A stretch of 17,875 nucleotides of DNA from REEB48 sp964355085 (GCA_964355085.1 CAYHBW010000017.1:1-17875); one strand, 5' to 3'. Positions 5,900-13,102 are shown, counted from the stretch's first letter. A program made the numbers and translations. The notes: a model not told the origin generated them from the sequence alone.

Positions 5900-7695
5900 T
5901 CATGAAAGCCAGGGATAAATTTTCACTTATCGCGATCGGCCTTACCGTTTGGCTAGTCATGAGCTTGTCGTATTCAAACGGACTTTTTTTCGGATTGGAA
6001 AGTTTTTTTGAAGATCTGTTTGTTTCTGAAAAACCTGTAGATGACCGGATTGTCATCGTGGCAGTCGATGACGAATCGCTCCTGAAAATAGGACAATGGC
6101 CGTGGCCTCGGGAAATATTCGCGCGAGCCCTGGAAAATCTTGAAAAAAATCCTCCGGCAGCCGTAGGTATGGATGTCATTTTTGCGGATCCTTCAAGAAT
6201 CGGAAAATCAGATGACGCAGAACTCGCCCGATCGCTCAATGAAATTTCTTATCCGGTGATATTGCCGGTTGAAGCCAGTCCTTTGCGCGTAAATCCTGAC
6301 AAAACCGCTTCGGCTGACGCATTGATTGAAACTTTACCGGAATTCCGCTCGGCAAAATCAGTGACAGTCGGACATGTGAATCTTCTTATGGATGCCGATG
6401 GGGTAGTGAGAAAATTTCCCGCAGAAATAAGCGACTATCCTGCATTTGCAATAAAAGTAAAAGAATTAAGTAAATACGATGCAGTTACTGGATCCCGGCT
6501 CCCTCCTTCGCTGGAGCTTCGGACGGGCAAGCAAGGTCGGGATGACAGCGGGTTTTCTAATATTCAGCGGATTGTCTATTCCGCCGCGCCGGGAAAAATC
6601 AGGAAAATCCCATTCTGGCGCATTCTTGATGACGCAAATATAGATTTGAGCGGGAAAATCGTCCTAATCGGCGCCACTTCCGCTGATCTGCATGACGAGA
6701 AACTTACGCCTATGTCCCGCGGATCAGAAATGCCGGGCGTGGAAATCCAGGCGAATATCGTGAATATGCTTCTGCAGAATTATCGGTTGAATCCATTATC
6801 TGATTTTCTTATGATCAGCTGGCTGATGCTGATGTCCGTGATTCCGATGACAGTTTTTATTTTTTCCGGGAAAACGCTCAATGCGGTGCTTTGGAATTCC
6901 GGATTTATTTTTGCAAACCTGATTGCCGTCATCATTCTTTCTGAATATGGAGTTTCCGCAAATCTTATCCATATCGTCATTACCGGATTCCTGGCGACGG
7001 CCGCCGGCTTCGGGTATCGATACGCGATAACGGAAAAAGAAAAGCGGGAAATGCGGAATCTTTTTTCAAAATATGTATCCGGCGATGTCCTTGATGAAAT
7101 CCTGAAAAATCCTGAATCAGTCGCATTGGGCGGGGAAGAAAAGGAAATCACGGTGTTTTTCTCCGACATCAGGGGATTTACGACCTTGTCCGAGAAAACC
7201 ACGCCGAAAGAACTGGTCAGCATATTGAACCGGTATTTTACGGCGATGACAAATCAGGTATTGAAAAACGGAGGAGTTTTGGATAAGTATATCGGCGATG
7301 CGATCATGGCTTTCTGGGGCGCGCCGATTGCAAATCCAAATCAAGCGGATGATGCGCTTAAAGCGTCTCTTGCGATGATTTCAGAACTGAAAAAACTCAA
7401 TTCAGAATTGAAAGCAGGAGGGGAGCCGGAAATCGGAATCGGCATCGGGCTTTATACCGGACCGGCGATTGTCGGAAACGTAGGATCGGATCTCCGCTTC
7501 GATTACACGGCCATCGGAGATACGGTGAATGTCGCATCCCGCCTTGAAGGATTGAATAAAGAATATAAGACACAGATAATCATCGGCGAAACCACGAAGA
7601 ATAAATTGAAAGGGGATTACAAGCTGAAATCATTGGGATCTGTCGCAGTCAAAGGCAGGAAAGAACCGCTGAATATCTACTCGGTTGAGGTCTGA
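5896..7695 (+). CDS. CHASE2-domain class III adenylate cyclase
   Basis: 599 aa. Makes cAMP from ATP in response to an extracytoplasmic signal. Order: membrane segment (about 9-27), CHASE2 sensor (about 45-290, with DRIVIVAVDDESL, the WPWPRE turn, VGMDVIFADPS, GKIVLIGATSADL and GVEIQANIVN), three membrane segments (about 305-375), then the cyclase domain (about 415-599). Catalytic residues are all present: metal-binding Asp424 (FFSDIRGFT) and Asp468 (KYIGDAIMAFWG), purine-selecting Lys464 and Thr538, and transition-state Asn545 and Arg549 (NVASR). The Lys/Thr pair predicts ATP rather than GTP. It overlaps the FecR gene by ATGA, so translation is coupled; ATG 5902 is a possible alternative start. 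Residues about 198-218 are encoded by a palindromic repeat inserted in the CHASE2 domain. No cAMP receptor is seen in the window. Confidence 0.93.
   Translation: MIMKARDKFSLIAIGLTVWLVMSLSYSNGLFFGLESFFEDLFVSEKPVDDRIVIVAVDDESLLKIGQWPWPREIFARALENLEKNPPAAVGMDVIFADPSRIGKSDDAELARSLNEISYPVILPVEASPLRVNPDKTASADALIETLPEFRSAKSVTVGHVNLLMDADGVVRKFPAEISDYPAFAIKVKELSKYDAVTGSRLPPSLELRTGKQGRDDSGFSNIQRIVYSAAPGKIRKIPFWRILDDANIDLSGKIVLIGATSADLHDEKLTPMSRGSEMPGVEIQANIVNMLLQNYRLNPLSDFLMISWLMLMSVIPMTVFIFSGKTLNAVLWNSGFIFANLIAVIILSEYGVSANLIHIVITGFLATAAGFGYRYAITEKEKREMRNLFSKYVSGDVLDEILKNPESVALGGEEKEITVFFSDIRGFTTLSEKTTPKELVSILNRYFTAMTNQVLKNGGVLDKYIGDAIMAFWGAPIANPNQADDALKASLAMISELKKLNSELKAGGEPEIGIGIGLYTGPAIVGNVGSDLRFDYTAIGDTVNVASRLEGLNKEYKTQIIIGETTKNKLKGDYKLKSLGSVAVKGRKEPLNIYSVEV
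6488..6548 (-). repeat. In-frame palindromic repeat inside the CHASE2 domain
   Basis: On the minus strand it begins CTGTCATCCC and ends GGGATCCAG, the same termini as the intergenic repeat at 9905-9933, with a different GC-rich middle holding GAAGCTCCAGCGAAGG-type sequence. It is translated on the plus strand as about 20 residues (GSRLPPSLELRTGKQGRDDS) that match nothing in the CHASE2 pattern and sit between two conserved strands. Its reading frame is uninterrupted. Confidence 0.65.
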
Positions 7696-7702
7696 TATTA
7701 TA

Positions 7703-7731
7703 TTGACTTTATTACCATTTTATGGTATTAT
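7703..7731 (+). promoter_or_regulatory. Promoter of the 7766 gene with internal palindrome
   Basis: TTGACT (7703-7708), 17 bp spacer, TGG-extended TATTAT (7726-7731). The best sigma70-type promoter in the first half of the window. A palindrome TACCA-TTTTA-TGGTA (7713-7727) lies across the spacer and the -10 edge and could be an operator. Confidence 0.65.
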
Positions 7732-7765
7732 AATATAAGTACACCAGCACTGAAAGGAGGGGCCA

Positions 7766-8197
7766 ATGAAAATACTTCGAAAGATTTTGTCTTTTACGTT
7801 CGAACTTATCAACGAATCAGATTGGGTTGGGAAATTCATCGGCCTATCAATGCTCCTTGCATGCGGGTTGATGCTTTTCGGAATCTTGCCCGTGGTAATT
7901 TGGACAGCTGATAATACCTTACGGCCGATCCAATGCGGAAAAGGAGAGGTTGTAGATAAGGAATTCATACCTGCTCACGAGACAACTCAAATGATCCATG
8001 TCGGAAAAACGACGATTCCGTCCAGGACGCATCATCCGGATAAGTGGACTGTCGAGGTGTCTATCGCAAATCAAGTCGATTCGGTATCCGTAACAAAGGA
8101 GTTCCATGACAAGGTCGCCAAAGGCGATCCAATCGCAGCTTCCTACGTCATCGGAAGATTCACCGGCAAGATGTACCTGAAGGAAGTCCGGAAATGA
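7766..8197 (+). CDS. Unrecognised small membrane protein
   Basis: 143 aa. A lysine-rich N-terminus, one hydrophobic segment (about 23-49), then a soluble domain with CGKGEVVDKEFIPAHETT, a THHPDKWTVEV stretch and a GDPIAASYVIGRFTGK end. This layout (short motif, histidine-containing turn, W-x-V strand, GRFTG tail) recurs in small uncharacterised proteins of phages and bacteria, but I cannot name a family. Start is certain: AAAGGAGG sits 5 nt upstream of the ATG, the strongest ribosome site in the window. It is a single-gene unit, with its own promoter and a strong terminator directly after the stop. Confidence 0.8.
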   Translation: MKILRKILSFTFELINESDWVGKFIGLSMLLACGLMLFGILPVVIWTADNTLRPIQCGKGEVVDKEFIPAHETTQMIHVGKTTIPSRTHHPDKWTVEVSIANQVDSVSVTKEFHDKVAKGDPIAASYVIGRFTGKMYLKEVRK

Positions 8198-8204
8198 CCG
8201 CACC

Positions 8205-8244
8205 AATGTCCCGCAACATTCACATTCTGTTGCGGGACATTTTT
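8205..8244 (+). terminator. Strong Rho-independent terminator
   Basis: A perfect 14 bp stem (left arm 8205-8218 AATGTCCCGCAACA, right arm 8228-8241) with a 9 nt loop and a TTTTT run. It begins 8 nt after the stop at 8197 and isolates the small membrane protein gene from the isomerase gene. Confidence 0.9.
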
Positions 8245-8328
8245 ATAAGATTCGGGTGCGCATCATCCTTATCAAAAGCTGATTTTTTATGCACAAACTA
8301 TTGGTTATTTTTTAAAGTTATTGTCAGT

Positions 8329-8334
8329 TATAGT
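8329..8334 (+). promoter_or_regulatory. -10 box of the isomerase gene
   Basis: TATAGT followed by ATCTAT and the ATG at 8341, so the start site would fall on the start codon (leaderless). A distant TTGGTT (8301-8306) is too far to be a standard -35. Confidence 0.4.
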
Positions 8335-8340
8335 ATCTAT

Positions 8341-9303
8341 ATGTACGAATCACTAAAGAATCTCTATAAGCAGTTCGAGTTTATCCCGACAGTGGAAAAC
8401 GCGAAAGGACTGAAGCGCGCTGAAACTTACATAGTCGCCGGAATGGGGGGATCCAATCTTGCCGGCGGTCTTTTGAAATTACTGCGTCCGGATCTCAATA
8501 TCTATTTCCATCGAAATTACGGCCTTCCGCGACTTCCGAAGAAACAACTGAAGCAAAGCATGCTGATAGCCAGTTCGCATTCAGGCAATACCGAGGAAAC
8601 GATTGATGCCTTCCAAAAGGCGATGCGGGAGAAGATCCCGGTCGCGGTCATCGCTTCCGGCGGGAAACTTCTGGATCTGGCGCGTAAAAATAAAAAGCCG
8701 TACATCCAGCTTCCGCATGGAATACAACCGAGGACAGCCATCGGACACGGACTTCTGGCGCTCTTTAAGATTCTGGGCGACAATTCCGGATTGCGCGAAG
8801 CCGGCGCTCTCTCTCATCAGCTTAAATCCACGGAATATGAACGGGCCGGTAAAACAATCGCCCGCAAACTGAAAGGCAATGTTCCGGTGATATATTCATC
8901 CGAAAAAAACGGGATCCTCGGATATAACTGGAAAATACGGCTCAACGAGACCGCGAAAATTCCGGCTTTTTCCAATGTTTTTCCGGAGCTGAACCACAAC
9001 GAAATGACCGGTTTTGACGTCAAAGAGAAGACGCGGGAACTTTCCCACAAGCTCTTTTTCATTTTCCTGAAAGACGCGAATGACAATCCACGGATACTCA
9101 AGCGGATGAACGTGACCGAGCGCCTCTACCGCGAGCGCGGCCTGCCCGTGGAAGTCGTAATCGTCAACGGTAAAAATCCTTTGCAGAAGATGTTCGCCTG
9201 CATTCTGATCGCCGACTGGACGGCTTATCATCTGGCGAAAGAATACGGAGTTGATCCGGAAAATGTTCCTTTGGTGGAAGAATTCAAGAAACTCATAAGG
9301 TAA
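8341..9303 (+). CDS. Bifunctional phosphoglucose/phosphomannose isomerase
   Basis: 320 aa, the usual size for the short archaeal/CPR-type PGI/PMI. Interconverts glucose-6-phosphate or mannose-6-phosphate with fructose-6-phosphate in the cytoplasm. Two SIS-type halves are visible: the phosphate-binding GMGGSNLAGG (34-43) and ASSHSGNTEET (78-87), the PRTAIGHG loop (130-137) with Arg131, and the ELNHNEMTGF active-site segment (216-225) with Glu216 and His219. The C-terminal PGI/PMI helix bundle ends VEEFKKLI. The frame extends upstream to 8194, but that stretch overlaps the terminator at 8205 and is not protein-like. The ATG at 8341 is therefore the start, preceded by TATAGT in leaderless spacing. 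No terminator follows, so the next gene may be co-transcribed. Confidence 0.92.
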   Translation: MYESLKNLYKQFEFIPTVENAKGLKRAETYIVAGMGGSNLAGGLLKLLRPDLNIYFHRNYGLPRLPKKQLKQSMLIASSHSGNTEETIDAFQKAMREKIPVAVIASGGKLLDLARKNKKPYIQLPHGIQPRTAIGHGLLALFKILGDNSGLREAGALSHQLKSTEYERAGKTIARKLKGNVPVIYSSEKNGILGYNWKIRLNETAKIPAFSNVFPELNHNEMTGFDVKEKTRELSHKLFFIFLKDANDNPRILKRMNVTERLYRERGLPVEVVIVNGKNPLQKMFACILIADWTAYHLAKEYGVDPENVPLVEEFKKLIR

Positions 9304-9368
9304 AAATTTGATTTTCCGGCGGTAAGATATTACTCTCACATCAGGAGCTTGAAAGCCGGAAGGTTGAT

Positions 9369-9857
9369 TTGGAAAAGGAAAAACATCCGGGGGACAGCTG
9401 GCAATACATCCTGCCTTGCGCTTTTTTTGACGGGGAAAACAGCTTTCTTTCAGCGATACAAGGTTGGGAAAAGATTCTGACGAAAGATATCGTAAGGGGT
9501 GAAACCAATTATTTCGAACGCCGGACCGCCGGAACCGCCGTACCGGAAGAACGATGGGCGATTGAGAGGATATTCTTCCATGAAGGCGGCAATATCCTCG
9601 CCATGACTTTCGATATCCTTGATAACGGAATTTCCTACATGATCTGGTGGATCCGCGGAAATAAAGAGAGGAAATTCGGCATTGCGATCCGGACCGGCGA
9701 CAAATGGAGAGTCATCGGAAAAGACGAAGACCTCCTGAAGGATTTCGAAGCTGAAGAATCAGGCGGCGTGATGCAAGTGAAGAGAGTCTGTCTGAAAATC
9801 ATCAGAAAATCCGACGGAAAGCCCGCGGCGAGCGCAATGATTTCCAGATCGTCCTGA
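9369..9857 (+). CDS. Unrecognised soluble protein
   Basis: 162 aa with a TTG start. No signal peptide or membrane segment. The sequence is rich in aromatics and charged residues (SWQYILPCAFFDGEN near the start, YMIWWIRGNKERKF in the middle, GDKWRVIGKDEDLLKDF later), giving the impression of a compact alpha/beta domain; no known motif. TTG 9369 is chosen because GGAAGG (9358-9363) sits 5 nt upstream and the reading frame has no better in-frame ATG before the conserved-looking part. It lies 65 nt after the isomerase gene and ends in a terminator, so it may be the second gene of that unit. An inverted repeat in the gap covers its ribosome site. Confidence 0.65.
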   Translation: MEKEKHPGDSWQYILPCAFFDGENSFLSAIQGWEKILTKDIVRGETNYFERRTAGTAVPEERWAIERIFFHEGGNILAMTFDILDNGISYMIWWIRGNKERKFGIAIRTGDKWRVIGKDEDLLKDFEAEESGGVMQVKRVCLKIIRKSDGKPAASAMISRSS

Positions 9858-9880
9858 TTCCCCGAAACGGGGGATTTTTT
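9857..9880 (+). terminator. Rho-independent terminator
   Basis: ATTCCCCG-AAA-CGGGGGAT (one T-G pair) followed by TTTTT. It overlaps the last base of the stop codon at 9857. Confidence 0.82.
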
Positions 9881-9881
9881 A

Positions 9882-9890
9882 TGTTATAAT
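9882..9890 (+). promoter_or_regulatory. Extended -10 promoter upstream of the palindromic repeat
   Basis: TGT TATAAT, a perfect extended -10 immediately after the terminator T run. A transcript from about 9897 would carry the 9905-9964 hairpins as a 5' leader of the 10001 gene. A second, weaker -10 (TATTAT, 9981-9989) lies closer to that gene. Confidence 0.45.
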
Positions 9891-9904
9891 ACGGGTAGGA
9901 TGAG

Positions 9905-9964
9905 TGTCATCCCTGGCACGACCAGGGATCCAGGTCTAGATTCCGGATCAAGTCCGGAATGACA
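9905..9964 (+). repeat. REP-like double palindrome
   Basis: 60 bp bounded by TGTCAT and ATGACA. It contains two perfect 8 bp hairpins: ATCCCTGG-cacga-CCAGGGAT (9909-9929) and ATTCCGGA-tcaag-TCCGGAAT (9940-9960). This TGTCATCCC...GGGATCCAG...TTCCGG...ATGACA pattern is a widespread type of bacterial intergenic repeat. The first half shares termini with the repeat inside the cyclase gene (6488-6548). Confidence 0.8.
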
Positions 9965-10000
9965 AGCTAAGATAATTCGATATTATTATTTATTCACCAT

Positions 10001-10945
10001 ATGAACAATAATAACTCTCCGAAAGACGTGTTCATGCACCTTCTTTCGATGATTGCGCTCTATATCAGCGCCGGAAGCATCATCGCACTTCTTTTCCAAT
10101 ATATAAACATCTATTTCCCAGATGCGCTCCAGCCGGTTTATTATTCCGGAACGGCCGGAACCATCCGCTGGGCGATGGCGGCTCTGATGATCATTTTCCC
10201 GATTTATCTCGCAGTCATGCATTTTTTGAACCGGGACTATGCGACCAGTCCGGAGAAGAAGGAGCTTAAAATCAGGAAATGGCTGGTATATTTCACTTTA
10301 TTCGTAGCGGCGCTGATAATTTCCACGGATCTGGTGACTTTGGTTTATAATTTCCTCGGCGGAGAACTCACGGCGAGATTCTTACTCAAAGTCCTGACTG
10401 TCGCCATGGTCATTGGAACTGTTTTTCTTTATTACGGAATGGATCTTAAAGAAAATCTCACCAAGAAGCGCGCCAATATGTTCCTGATTCTTACCGCCGG
10501 ATTTACAGCTTTGAGCGTCATCGGGGGATTTTTCACCGCCGGCTCGCCGCTCAAAGCAAGGTTGTTCAGATTCGACGAACAAAGAGTCGCCGATCTTCAG
10601 ACCTTGCAATATCAGACAGTTGAATACTGGATTCAGAAACAGGCCTTACCGGAATCTCTTACGGACCTGGATAATGACATAACCGGATTCCGGACGCCGG
10701 AAGATCCGGAAACAAATCTTCCGTATGAATATTCAGTCACGACCGAAAATGCGTCTTCTCCATCTTTTACGCTTTGCGCTGATTTCAACCTCGCATCATT
10801 CAGCGGAGGAAACGTCGCCAAAGTTCCGCTCACTCCGTATTACGAACCGTATCTGGAAAATTGGAATCACTCCGCCGGACGGCAGTGCTTTGACAGGACA
10901 ATAGATCCGGATCTTTACCGCGAACGCATTAAGTTTCCTAAATAA
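10001..10945 (+). CDS. DUF5671-domain membrane protein with periplasmic tail
   Basis: 314 aa. Five probable membrane segments (about 13-37, 55-76, 94-116, 128-145, 160-180); the first four match the DUF5671 pattern common in CPR genomes (SPKDVFMHLLSMIALYISA, then YFPD). After the last segment comes an extracytoplasmic region of about 130 residues (RVADLQTLQYQTVEYWIQKQALPESLTDL...) that reads like a pseudopilin C-terminal domain: a helix with paired aromatics, LPESL-D, YEY strand, and a two-cysteine end (Cys259 and Cys296). The function is unknown; the tail suggests a link to a surface or pilus system. No Shine-Dalgarno precedes the ATG. It follows a REP-like palindrome and is followed by inverted-repeat element A, with no separate terminator visible. 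Confidence 0.78.
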   Translation: MNNNNSPKDVFMHLLSMIALYISAGSIIALLFQYINIYFPDALQPVYYSGTAGTIRWAMAALMIIFPIYLAVMHFLNRDYATSPEKKELKIRKWLVYFTLFVAALIISTDLVTLVYNFLGGELTARFLLKVLTVAMVIGTVFLYYGMDLKENLTKKRANMFLILTAGFTALSVIGGFFTAGSPLKARLFRFDEQRVADLQTLQYQTVEYWIQKQALPESLTDLDNDITGFRTPEDPETNLPYEYSVTTENASSPSFTLCADFNLASFSGGNVAKVPLTPYYEPYLENWNHSAGRQCFDRTIDPDLYRERIKFPK

Positions 10946-10955
10946 ACAGGGATGA

Positions 10956-11084
10956 ATCCCACACATAACAAAGACATTTTGGGAAACAATCACTTGGAAC
11001 ATTTTCTTGCGTTTAAAAATAACAGTCGTCTGATTATAGAACAAGGACTCGCGGAAATTTCTCAGTCTTTGTTATGTGTGGGAT
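10956..11084. repeat. Inverted-repeat element A (MITE-like or structured leader)
   Basis: 129 bp with perfect 20 bp terminal inverted repeats: left arm 10956-10975 begins ATCCCACACATAAC, right arm 11065-11084 ends GTTATGTGTGGGAT. The 6 bp ATGAAT flanks both sides if the element is taken as CCC...GGG (10952-10957 and 11083-11088), a possible target-site duplication. The right-hand ATGAAT contains the start codon of the site-2 protease. The 89 bp interior codes for nothing evident. A second member is at 13781-13905. Confidence 0.7.
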
Positions 11085-11709
11085 GAATGATTTTCTGATT
11101 TCAATCTTTCAATTCGTCGTTTTCATATTTTCCGTGATGGTTCACGAGGTTGCGCACGGGATAACGGCCTATAAACTCGGCGATGATACGGCTGAAAAAG
11201 AGGGGCGGCTGAACCTCAATCCCGTCAATCATATCGATCCGTTCGGTTCAATTTTTTTGCCGCTCATGCTTTTCCTGACCGGAAGCCCGATTCTTTTCGG
11301 CTGGGCAAAGCCGGTTCCGTTCAATCCTTATAATCTGAAGAATCCGGAAAAAGATTCGGCGCTTATAAGTCTGGCTGGTCCTTTGAGTAATTTTTCAATC
11401 GCCGTCATTTTCGGAATTTTCCTGCGGATAATAAATCTGCTTCCGCTGGCCGGAGATTTCCTGATCCCGCTGGAAACGTTTCTGAACGCCATAATTTTCA
11501 TAAACCTGCTCCTAGCGGTGTTCAATCTTGTCCCGATTCCGCCCCTGGACGGATCAAAGCTTCTTTTCGCCATCCTTCCGCACCGCTTTCACAAATTCCG
11601 ACAGTTTATGGAAGAAAACGGAATGTGGATACTCATCGCTTTCCTGCTCTTCGGAATACCGATGATACAGCCGATAATCGCGGTTCTTTATCTGATGATC
11701 GCCGGATAG
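11083..11709 (+). CDS. Site-2 protease family (M50) intramembrane metalloprotease
   Basis: 208 aa. Cleaves membrane-embedded substrates such as anti-sigma factors or leftover signal peptides. The zinc motif HEVAH (21-25) sits at the end of the first membrane segment. The third zinc ligand motif is PIPPLDGSKLL (152-161, Asp156), and the family linkers GRLNLNPVNHIDPFGS (41-56) and GWAKPVPFNP (73-82) are intact. Five or six membrane segments; no PDZ domain, as in the short CPR/archaeal type. The frame is open to ATG 11074, but ATG 11083 gives the natural N-terminus. Element A ends on the AT of this start codon, so in an mRNA beginning upstream of 10956 the start codon could be paired. It is followed by a hairpin terminator and then an S41 protease gene. 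Confidence 0.9.
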   Translation: MNDFLISIFQFVVFIFSVMVHEVAHGITAYKLGDDTAEKEGRLNLNPVNHIDPFGSIFLPLMLFLTGSPILFGWAKPVPFNPYNLKNPEKDSALISLAGPLSNFSIAVIFGIFLRIINLLPLAGDFLIPLETFLNAIIFINLLLAVFNLVPIPPLDGSKLLFAILPHRFHKFRQFMEENGMWILIAFLLFGIPMIQPIIAVLYLMIAG

Positions 11710-11735
11710 ATGTGAAATGAAAATCGGGTATTTCC

Positions 11736-11761
11736 AGCCCCGACCTAAGTCGTGGCTTTTT
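11736..11761 (+). terminator. Rho-independent terminator after the M50 gene
   Basis: AGCC-C-CGAC, loop CTAA, GTCG-T-GGCT, then TTTT. The stem has one internal mismatch. The arm sequence resembles the palindrome embedded in the FecR gene. Confidence 0.65.
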
Positions 11762-11851
11762 GCTGGGGAATCGGGCTGCATCCGCCCTTTACATTATACG
11801 GCGGATACTGCTTTAATATGTGTAACCTTGAAAACTGAAAACGGGTCTGAA

Positions 11852-13102
11852 ATGAAGAAAATCCTGTTGGTTCTTCTGATTTCCGCGTCCGCATATTCTT
11901 CAGCGCAAGAAATGGATAGAGGTGGAAATCCCGCACTCACTCCGAATCCAAGAACGATTTCGCAGTCGGAAGCGGAAGCCGCCATCGGCGATAACGATAT
12001 GGCCGGGATAAACCTCCTTAGAGAGGTCCTGGCGTACATAAAAATTTCATATTACAAGAATATCGACATGAATTCCTGCATTCCGGGAATTCTGAAGAGC
12101 GGAATTTCCGAATGCACCGACCGTTACAGCTACTATCTCGATCCGGTTGAAGCGGAAAGAGAAGAAAAGGATTTTATGACCGGAGAATTGGTTGGAATCG
12201 GCGCCGGCCTTGAACTGAATTCCGAAGGTGGCGCTAAGATTCTGAATGTGTTCGAGGGCTCCCCGGCTGAAAAAGCCGGCTTACAGGAAAACGACATCAT
12301 CATCGCCATTTCCTCCGGCGATAAATCAAACCCCGACTCCATGACGGATGTCGGAAGAATGCCGCTGGATAAAATAGTGAATCTTATCCGCGGAGAAAAA
12401 GGGACGACGGTCAATCTTCTGATCGTACGCGAAAAAGTGCGCAAGAAAATTTCCGTGACAAGAGGGGTGGTGAAAATCCCTTTCATAAAATCGAAAATGC
12501 TCAAGGAAAAAATCGGTTATCTGCGGATTCACTCCTTCGGAGGCGAAGTCGCGGAGCAGTCATTCGATGCGATCCGCAGATTGTCGGATTCCGGGGCAAA
12601 AGCCCTGATAATCGACCTCCGGAACAACGGAGGAGGCAAACTTGATGCGGTCGTAGATATGTGCTCCTGGTTCGCAAAAACAAAAAATTCTTCCGCGACT
12701 GTTCTATATGTTAAAGAACGCGTCGGTCCGTATCAGGATGTCACGATAACCGGAAACCGGGTGGCGGAATTCCGGAATATCAAGGTGGTGGTTCTGCAGA
12801 ACGGAAACAGCGCCAGCGCCTCGGAAATATTCTCCGGTTATCTGCAAGCCGAAGCGGACGCGGTCGTAGTCGGAGAAAAAAGCTTCGGTAAGGGGATCGT
12901 GCAATCCCTGATCCCTTTGGGAAACAAAGGAAAATTGCATCTGACCATTTCCGAATACTTCATCGGAAAAAAACTCATCAAAGTGCACGGAGTCGGGGTC
13001 ATCCCGACTATCGAGCTCAAACCGACCAAAAAGGCCGATACCGAGCAGAACGATGAACTCCTACAAAGAGCGATTCAGGAAGCTGAAAAACTTTTGAAAT
13101 GA
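11852..13102 (+). CDS. S41 family C-terminal-processing peptidase (CtpA/Prc-like)
   Basis: 416 aa. A secreted serine protease that trims C-termini of extracytoplasmic proteins, guided by its PDZ domain. Residues 1-18 form a signal peptide (MKKILLVLLISASAYSSA), with no lipobox. A helical N-terminal region (about 50-108) includes the SECTDRYSYYLDP segment typical of the family. The PDZ domain covers about 113-205 (GIGAGL, GSPAEKAGLQENDIIIAI). The peptidase domain (about 207-392) has RIHSFGGEV, IIDLRNNGGG and the Ser-Lys catalytic pair: Ser322 in NSASASEIFSG and Lys347 in EKSFGKG, with Gln351. All active residues are present. The frame runs upstream to 11717, but that part overlaps the terminator at 11736, so ATG 11852 at the signal peptide is taken. 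No strong Shine-Dalgarno. Confidence 0.92.
   Translation: MKKILLVLLISASAYSSAQEMDRGGNPALTPNPRTISQSEAEAAIGDNDMAGINLLREVLAYIKISYYKNIDMNSCIPGILKSGISECTDRYSYYLDPVEAEREEKDFMTGELVGIGAGLELNSEGGAKILNVFEGSPAEKAGLQENDIIIAISSGDKSNPDSMTDVGRMPLDKIVNLIRGEKGTTVNLLIVREKVRKKISVTRGVVKIPFIKSKMLKEKIGYLRIHSFGGEVAEQSFDAIRRLSDSGAKALIIDLRNNGGGKLDAVVDMCSWFAKTKNSSATVLYVKERVGPYQDVTITGNRVAEFRNIKVVVLQNGNSASASEIFSGYLQAEADAVVVGEKSFGKGIVQSLIPLGNKGKLHLTISEYFIGKKLIKVHGVGVIPTIELKPTKKADTEQNDELLQRAIQEAEKLLK

Noticed and set aside
8194..8340. Upstream extension of the isomerase ORF
   Set aside because: It runs through a perfect terminator hairpin and encodes a non-conserved stretch; the protein family starts near the ATG at 8341.
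11717..11851. Upstream extension of the S41 protease ORF
   Set aside because: It crosses the terminator at 11736 and would bury the signal peptide 45 residues into the protein.
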